Positions 7,400-11,429 of a stretch of 11,429 nt of DNA are shown here, piece after piece. This DNA is from CAZFDE01 sp964517795 (GTDB lineage: Bacteria > Planctomycetota > Phycisphaerae > Sedimentisphaerales > Anaerobacaceae). A program made the position numbers and the translations under genes. Position 1 is the stretch's first letter. Every line of letters begins with the position of its first letter. The notes below the pieces were generated by a model. The model had not been told where the DNA came from, searched no databases, and was given only the letters and a program-made list of their open reading frames with translations. The stretch is taken from positions 1 to 11,429 of the forward strand of contig CAZFDE010000081.1 of NCBI GenBank assembly GCA_964517795.1. The letters run 5' to 3'.

Positions 7400-7428
7400 A
7401 TTGTATCCGAAAGCCTCTCGGATGACAA
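7400..7428 (-). promoter_or_regulatory. Sigma70-type promoter of tRNA-Pro
   Basis: On the minus strand TTGTCA (7423-7428) and TACAAT (7400-7405) each match the consensus at five of six positions and are separated by exactly 17 nt. Transcription would start near 7393, about 11 nt before the mature tRNA 5' end. The 17-nt spacer is itself an inverted repeat (TCCGA, 7-nt loop, TCGGA). Confidence 0.7.
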
Positions 7429-7448
7429 CGCTTTTCTGGAAAAGCCCG

Positions 7449-9236
7449 CTACGGCGATCCGGGCAGGTTTTTGAGCTGCTGAGCGGCCTCGTTAAAATTC
7501 GGGTTCAGCTCGAGTGTTTTTCGAAAATAGATTCGGGCCCGCTCCGGCCGACCGGTGTTTTTCATAACCATGCCCAGATGAAATTGAAACTGCGGCTCGT
7601 TGGGATAGTACTGCACGGCCTTTTGCAATGCTGCTTCAGCCTGAGCAAACTGTCCACGTTGCAGATAGGCATAGCCGAGATAGCCGTAAATGATCGGGTG
7701 GTCTTCATATTTCTGGGCCTCTACGTAATGATCGATTGCTTTTTGGTATTGGCCTTTTTGAAGATAGATGACTGCCAGGTTGACATACGGCTGAGCGAAG
7801 TTCGGGGCAACGTCTTTGGCTTTTTCCAGATATTCGATCGCCTCGTCGAGCTGTTCCATTTTGACCAACAGCACACCCATACCGTTTAAGCTCTTGAGAT
7901 GGTCGGGTTTGATCTTGATCGCTTTTTGATAATGATCGAGCGCCTGTTCGAATTGGCCTTGTTCTTCCAGGGCCATGCCGAGTTGGAAATGCGCTTCATA
8001 ATTGTTTTCAGTTACCGTGAGGGCATGGTTGAAGAGTGTTTGGCTGTTTTGGAAGGTTTTGACCTGAGAATATGTTACGGTGCTGCACACGGCCAGGATC
8101 ACCATCGAAGCGAGACCGGCATATAGCGGCTTGATTTTGATTTTCTCGGTCAGTTGTCGGCCGGCCCATGCGACGATCACAAATACGCCAATCAGCGGCA
8201 CATAGGTGTACCGGTCGGCCAAAGCCTGCGAACCGACCTGTACGATGCCGATCACCGGCACCAGTGTCCCGAGGTACCACAGCCAGCCGGTGAGCAGGTA
8301 TTTGTCTTTGCGTATTCGCAGGACGACGAAGGCTGTGATGGCGATTAATACCGCGGCCGACAGGATAACCGGCAGGATCGGGATATCGCCGACCGGGTGC
8401 GGGTAAAAGATTGCCAGCTTGGCCGGCCAGATGGTTTTATATATGTATCGGCTGTAGGACAGAACGGCATTGGCCAGTCGATAGCCCAGCGGCAGATAGC
8501 TGGTTCCCGTAACCGCGCCCGAGCTTTTCTGGACAATCACCGTGATAATGCTGGAGGCGACCGACAGGGCAAAGAACGGGATCTTTTCGATCAGCCGTTT
8601 CCGCCATGTTGTTTTGTCCAGTCGGTCCAGCGGCCAGTAATCTATCAGCAGCAGCACAAACGGCAGGGTGACCAGCATCGGCTTGGCCATCAGGCCCAGA
8701 GCCATCAGCAGGACCGAACCGATATACCAGCTTTTGGATTTTCTGCGGACATAGCCGATATAGGCCGCCATCGTCAGCAGCCAGAAGAAGGTACTCAGGA
8801 CATCTTTGCGTTCGGAAATCCAGGCGACGGATTCGACGTGCAGCGGGTGCAGGGCAAACAGACCCGTGGTCAAGGCGCTGAGCCACGATTTTTTGGTCAT
8901 ACGATAGAGCACGTAAAACAGCAGCAGGGTGTTGAGGATGTGGAAGGTGAGGTTGGTGATGTGATGGCCGCCGGGGTTGAGGCCGTACAGTTCGATATCG
9001 GCCATGTGCGAGAGCCACGTCAGCGGGTGCCAGTTGGCCGAGTGAGATTGGGTGAAGGCCCATGCAATTCCATCGCCGGTCAGGCCCGGATGGATGCGCA
9101 CGTTATTGACGACGTAGTCCGGGTCGTCGAGGTTAATGAATTCGAATTGGTGCACCGGCCAATAGACGGCGACGGTCGCGATCACGACGATCGCGATCAG
9201 CCAAAACCCCCAGCGGTTGTCATCGGTATTTATCAT
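7449..9236 (-). CDS. TMTC-like multispanning glycosyltransferase-type protein with C-terminal TPRs
   Basis: This is a 595-aa inner-membrane protein. The first helix (about residues 10-28) is followed by an extracytoplasmic loop with LDDPDYV (36-41), the acidic pair expected in GT-C-fold transferases. Next come WHPLTWLSHMADIELYG and HPLHVESVAWISERKD, signatures of the TMTC/DUF1736 group of O-mannosyltransferase-like proteins, and about ten further hydrophobic segments to residue 395. From about 411 to 581 there are five TPR units of about 34 residues (for example NYEAHFQLGMALEEQGQFEQ), which probably mediate protein contacts. Known relatives transfer sugar from polyprenyl-phosphate donors; activity here is inferred, and the acceptor is unknown. 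No clear Shine-Dalgarno precedes the ATG. A promoter-like pair only 8 nt upstream suggests a leaderless transcript. The gene reads toward tRNA-Pro, 66 nt away, so read-through into the tRNA is possible. Confidence 0.85.
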   Translation of the reverse strand: MINTDDNRWGFWLIAIVVIATVAVYWPVHQFEFINLDDPDYVVNNVRIHPGLTGDGIAWAFTQSHSANWHPLTWLSHMADIELYGLNPGGHHITNLTFHILNTLLLFYVLYRMTKKSWLSALTTGLFALHPLHVESVAWISERKDVLSTFFWLLTMAAYIGYVRRKSKSWYIGSVLLMALGLMAKPMLVTLPFVLLLIDYWPLDRLDKTTWRKRLIEKIPFFALSVASSIITVIVQKSSGAVTGTSYLPLGYRLANAVLSYSRYIYKTIWPAKLAIFYPHPVGDIPILPVILSAAVLIAITAFVVLRIRKDKYLLTGWLWYLGTLVPVIGIVQVGSQALADRYTYVPLIGVFVIVAWAGRQLTEKIKIKPLYAGLASMVILAVCSTVTYSQVKTFQNSQTLFNHALTVTENNYEAHFQLGMALEEQGQFEQALDHYQKAIKIKPDHLKSLNGMGVLLVKMEQLDEAIEYLEKAKDVAPNFAQPYVNLAVIYLQKGQYQKAIDHYVEAQKYEDHPIIYGYLGYAYLQRGQFAQAEAALQKAVQYYPNEPQFQFHLGMVMKNTGRPERARIYFRKTLELNPNFNEAAQQLKNLPGSP

Positions 9237-9244
9237 ATCTTTAT

Positions 9245-9273
9245 AGCATATCGGGTGTTCGCATACATTTCAA
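9245..9273 (-). promoter_or_regulatory. Candidate promoter for a leaderless TMTC-like transcript
   Basis: On the minus strand TTGAAA (9268-9273) and TATGCT (9245-9250) are 17 nt apart, and the -10 ends 8 nt before the ATG at 9236. Transcription would start at or within a base or two of the start codon, consistent with the lack of a Shine-Dalgarno. The -10 matches only four of six positions, so confidence is limited. Confidence 0.35.
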
Positions 9274-9360
9274 TTGACGATTGATGGCCTTGGCCCTCGA
9301 TTTTGGGCTGAAAAGCGGCATCTTCATTGGAAAATCCTTATTATTGGGCTAAAAGTCCAA

Positions 9361-9449
9361 GGTGCTCATAAGGTGCTCAACTATTGCACGAAAATCCTCA
9401 ATTTTGACTCAAAAAGCTTAAGGGGCGCAAGTGCTCAAGGTGCTCAAGG
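9361..9449 (+). repeat. GTGCTCA short repeats
   Basis: The heptamer GTGCTCA occurs at 9362, 9373, 9431 and 9440, mostly as AAGGTGCTCAA, with a fifth copy at 9629 inside the neighbouring repeat island. The close pairs are 11 and 9 nt apart. No coding or regulatory role is evident. Confidence 0.6.
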
Positions 9450-9461
9450 GGTGCGGCCGGT

Positions 9462-9497
9462 GGCCGCAGTGAGTAGTGAATTGTGAGTAGTGAGTAG
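9462..9497 (+). repeat. 36-bp repeat, copy 1
   Basis: This begins GGCCGCAGTGAGTAGTGAAT and ends TAGTGAGTAG. It matches 9535-9570 with two mismatches. Internally it is built of degenerate GTGAGTA/GTGAATT words. Confidence 0.85.
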
Positions 9498-9534
9498 CAT
9501 TGTTGAGGCCCTTCGGGCGATTGATTTGATTTTC

Positions 9535-9570
9535 GGCCGCAGTGAGTAGTGAATGGTGAATAGTGAGTAG
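9535..9570 (+). repeat. 36-bp repeat, copy 2
   Basis: This is the second copy of the 36-bp element and differs at two positions (T to G and G to A relative to copy 1). Thirty-seven nt separate the copies, and this copy ends 5 nt before the first 55-bp module. Confidence 0.85.
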
Positions 9571-9575
9571 AATAC

Positions 9576-9630
9576 CGTAAAGCGGTTGTGGTTGCGCGGC
9601 GCGTATCGGTTGCGTTAGGACGTTTGTCGT
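9576..9630 (+). repeat. 55-bp direct repeat, copy 1
   Basis: This begins CGTAAAGCGGTT and ends GGACGTTTGTCGT. It matches 9714-9767 with three substitutions and one 1-nt indel. It contains a GC-rich hairpin core around GCGCGGCGC. Confidence 0.88.
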
Positions 9631-9713
9631 GCTCATGGCCGGTGGCCGCCAGCCAGTTTTGAGTCGTGAGTTTTGAGTTTTGAGTTGCATGTAGAAAAAT
9701 CCGAAATACGAAA

Positions 9714-9767
9714 CGTAAAGCGGTTACGGTTGCGCGGCGCGTAACGGTTGCGTTGGACGTTTGTCGT
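9714..9767 (+). repeat. 55-bp direct repeat, copy 2
   Basis: This 54-nt copy lacks one A of copy 1. Here GTTGCGC-GGC-GCGTAAC can form a 7-bp hairpin with one G-T pair; in copy 1 the same stem has one mismatch. Confidence 0.88.
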
Positions 9768-9830
9768 TCTTGGACGCGGCCGGTGGACGATTGACGAACC
9801 GCGCAGCGCAACCCATGAACGAAATACGAA

Positions 9831-10195
9831 GATTCAATAGAATGTACAATCTGTCTCGTCCGTCTTTGGCAAGACAAATCCCCATAAGACGGCACATATT
9901 ATATCATATTTTTGAAAAAAGTCAAACATTTTTAAAACTGGAACGTACGTGCAGAGTGATGCAGCAATACGGGAGAAAGACGGTGTAAAAGGTTCGAAAG
10001 CAGGAGCGTTTTCAAAAATAGTGTGTTGCCTGGAATTAGCAATTGCCTTATAATCGGGTAAAGTGAAAGGGCAGAACATGAGGCTTCGGGCATGTCTCGA
10101 TGTGCGGTTTATGGTGAATCAAACAAAGTTAAATGTGCTGTTACCATTCTATATCAAACCTTCAGAAGTGTTTTTTGAATCAGGAGAAACAAGCC
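9831..10195. other. Non-coding leader region upstream of creD
   Basis: No plausible gene was found in these 365 nt. After the repeat island the sequence becomes more AT-rich (for example around 9896-9940). It contains the promoter candidate at 10026-10054 and then about 135 nt of untranslated leader. I did not find the paired TTCAC tags that CreB recognises in enterobacteria. Confidence 0.55.
10026..10054 (+). promoter_or_regulatory. Sigma70-type promoter for creD
   Basis: TTGCCT (10026-10031) and a perfect TATAAT (10049-10054) are separated by exactly 17 nt. Transcription would start near 10061, giving a 5' leader of roughly 135 nt before the creD ATG. Confidence 0.55.
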
Positions 10196-11429
10196 ATGGA
10201 CAGTGATCGTACATTGAAGAAAACAAGTGACTACCTTCGCAATTCTGCTACGATAAAATTGATTTGTATTGGCGCACTCATCATCGTTCTGCTCATTCCC
10301 ATCGCCATGGTTTCGTCATTGATGCGCGAACGAAAGTCGAGGAAGCATTCCGTCGTCAGCGAGATATACCAAAAATGGGGACTCAGTCAAACGATTACCG
10401 GTCCTTTTTTTACCGTTCCCTATCAATGCTTTTATAAAGACGAAGATAACAACGAGAAAGTCGCCATTCAATACTTTCATATTCTCCCTGAAAATCTCAA
10501 TCTGTCCGGCCAGATCGATCCGACGATCCGATATCGAAGCATTTATGAGGCCGTTTTATATAATGTAAAAATTAAGGTTCATGGCCATTATATCATTCCT
10601 GACCCCGAGCAACTGAACATTAACGCGGATCATATCCTTTGGGATCAGTCTGTTTTTTCCATCGGCATTACTGACATGAGAGGCATTGGTGACAATATCG
10701 TTGTTACGTTTGATGATAAAGACTACAAAGTCAGTCCCGGTCTCAAAACGTCTGATATCACGTCCTCCGGTGTGATGTGTACCATTCCATTGTCTGTACA
10801 AGACAGCAATCATGTATTTTCATTTGAACTGGACCTGAACGGCAGCGAGCAGTTGCACGTCATCCCCTTAGGCGAATCCACTTTTGTGCACCTTCAATCA
10901 GACTGGCCGTCCCCAAGTTTCAATGGCGCCTTTTTACCAACGACACGAGATATCAGTGATAACGGTTTTACGGCGGACTGGAAAATATTGCATTTGAACA
11001 GAAACTTTCCACAGTTCTGGAAAGGCGGCCGCTACCAGGTGGCGCCATCGTCTTTTGGCCTTAAGTTTATTATTACGGCAGACGTTTATCAAAAATCAAT
11101 CCGGATATTTAAGTATTCCATTATGTTTATACTTTTCACCTTTGCGGCATTTTTCTTTTCAGAAATTTTGACCCAACACCGAATTCATCCGATTCAGTAC
11201 AGTTTAATCGGATTGGCGGTTATCTTATTTTATGTGCTGGTACTTTCCATTTCCGAGCATATTCAATTCAACTATGCCTACCTGTTGTCATCATTGGCGA
11301 TCACGCTTTTGATCACGGCTTATTCAAAAGCCATCACGAAAAACATGCCGTTTACATTAACGGTTTTCGGGCTACTGGTCATTCTGTATTCGTATCTTTA
11401 CGTTGTTCTGCAGTTGGAGGATTATGCAT
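10196..11429 (+). CDS. creD: Inner-membrane protein CreD family (3' end beyond window)
   Basis: The open frame runs from ATG 10196 to the window edge with no stop, giving 411 residues so far. AGGAG (10182-10186) lies 9 nt upstream. Residues 20-43 form the first membrane helix (IGALIIVLLIPIAMVSS). About 44-303 is a periplasmic beta-rich domain with the family motif SDWPSPSFNGAFLP (235-248) and an APSSFGLKF block. From about 305 several membrane helices follow, starting FKYSIMFILFTFAAFFFSE, and the visible part ends in YLYVVLQLEDYA, a conserved CreD segment. By comparison with CreD proteins of about 450 aa, only the last 30-50 residues are missing. CreD is linked to colicin E2 tolerance, envelope stress and beta-lactam response in enterobacteria and Aeromonas/Stenotrophomonas, under CreBC control. 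No creB or creC is visible here, so regulation may differ. The exact function is unknown even in model species. Confidence 0.93.
   Translation, partial: MDSDRTLKKTSDYLRNSATIKLICIGALIIVLLIPIAMVSSLMRERKSRKHSVVSEIYQKWGLSQTITGPFFTVPYQCFYKDEDNNEKVAIQYFHILPENLNLSGQIDPTIRYRSIYEAVLYNVKIKVHGHYIIPDPEQLNINADHILWDQSVFSIGITDMRGIGDNIVVTFDDKDYKVSPGLKTSDITSSGVMCTIPLSVQDSNHVFSFELDLNGSEQLHVIPLGESTFVHLQSDWPSPSFNGAFLPTTRDISDNGFTADWKILHLNRNFPQFWKGGRYQVAPSSFGLKFIITADVYQKSIRIFKYSIMFILFTFAAFFFSEILTQHRIHPIQYSLIGLAVILFYVLVLSISEHIQFNYAYLLSSLAITLLITAYSKAITKNMPFTLTVFGLLVILYSYLYVVLQLEDYA

Larger units (their letters stand above)
9455..9830 (+). repeat. Composite modular repeat island (about three units)
   Basis: A core GGCCGGTGGCCGC recurs at 9455-9467 and 9637-9649, and as GGCCGGTGG at 9778-9786. 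After the first core come tracts of TGAGTAGTGA-type words; after the second, TTTTGAG-type words. Each of the first two units then ends in a copy of a 55-bp module. The third unit is degenerate but ends in GAAATACGAA (9821-9830), also found before the second 55-bp module (9703-9712). Open frames across it translate to low-complexity strings and are not genes. Confidence 0.75.

Noticed and set aside
8397..9284. 295-aa plus-strand open frame
   Set aside because: It lies antisense within the well-supported TMTC-like gene and its translation has no recognisable protein features.
9455..9830. CRISPR array
   Set aside because: Repeats are unequal in length and type, spacing is irregular, and there are no uniform unique spacers or cas genes.
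9398..9895. Long minus-strand open frame across the repeat island
   Set aside because: The translation is low-complexity and follows the DNA repeats; there is no domain, no ribosome binding site, and the frame arises from repeat composition.
10055..10195. CreB-type tandem TTCAC tag upstream of creD
   Set aside because: Single GTGAA words occur near 10063 and 10112, but not as a correctly spaced tandem pair.

Overview
The window looks like chromosomal DNA of a Gram-negative bacterium. GmhB (lipopolysaccharide heptose phosphatase) and CreD (inner-membrane protein with a large periplasmic domain) both point to a cell with an outer membrane. The secreted parallel beta-helix protein, the multispanning TPR glycosyltransferase-like protein, the DUF4914-like protein and the tracts of short TGAGTAGTGA/TTTTGAG-type repeats are a mix I associate with environmental Planctomycetota (Phycisphaerae), other PVC lineages or Desulfobacterota. 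This placement is an inference and the phylum is not settled by the sequence.

Layout, left to right. (1) A NarL/FixJ-type response regulator (49-702) with no kinase in view. (2) A secreted pectate-lyase-3 type beta-helix protein whose C-terminal third resembles phage tail-fibre architecture (995-2776). (3) A 319-nt gap holding two abutting palindromes and an 18-bp copy of the 3' end of the tRNA-Pro found downstream. (4) A same-strand cluster: a shikimate kinase-chorismate synthase fusion (3096-4694), a DUF4914-like protein with an HPr-kinase/PEPCK-style P-loop (4730-6622), and a GmhB-like HAD phosphatase (6701-7231) with a possible terminator. (5) A minus-strand tRNA-Pro(GGG) with a well-formed sigma70-type promoter. 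(6) A minus-strand TMTC-like membrane protein with five C-terminal TPRs (7449-9236). (7) A roughly 960-nt stretch without genes; its first two thirds carry a mosaic of composite repeats and its end carries a good promoter. (8) The start of creD (10196 to the window edge, cut off before its C-terminus).

The genes do not form one obvious pathway. AroK-AroC bracket the EPSP synthase step of chorismate synthesis. The DUF4914-like gene sits 35 nt downstream and is probably co-transcribed, but its role is unknown. GmhB acts in heptose synthesis. I see no defence system, CRISPR array, transposase, integrase or phage module. The points most worth following up are the SK-CS fusion with several altered kinase residues, the DUF4914 P-loop neighbour, the tRNA-end duplication flanking that cluster, and the composite repeat island.
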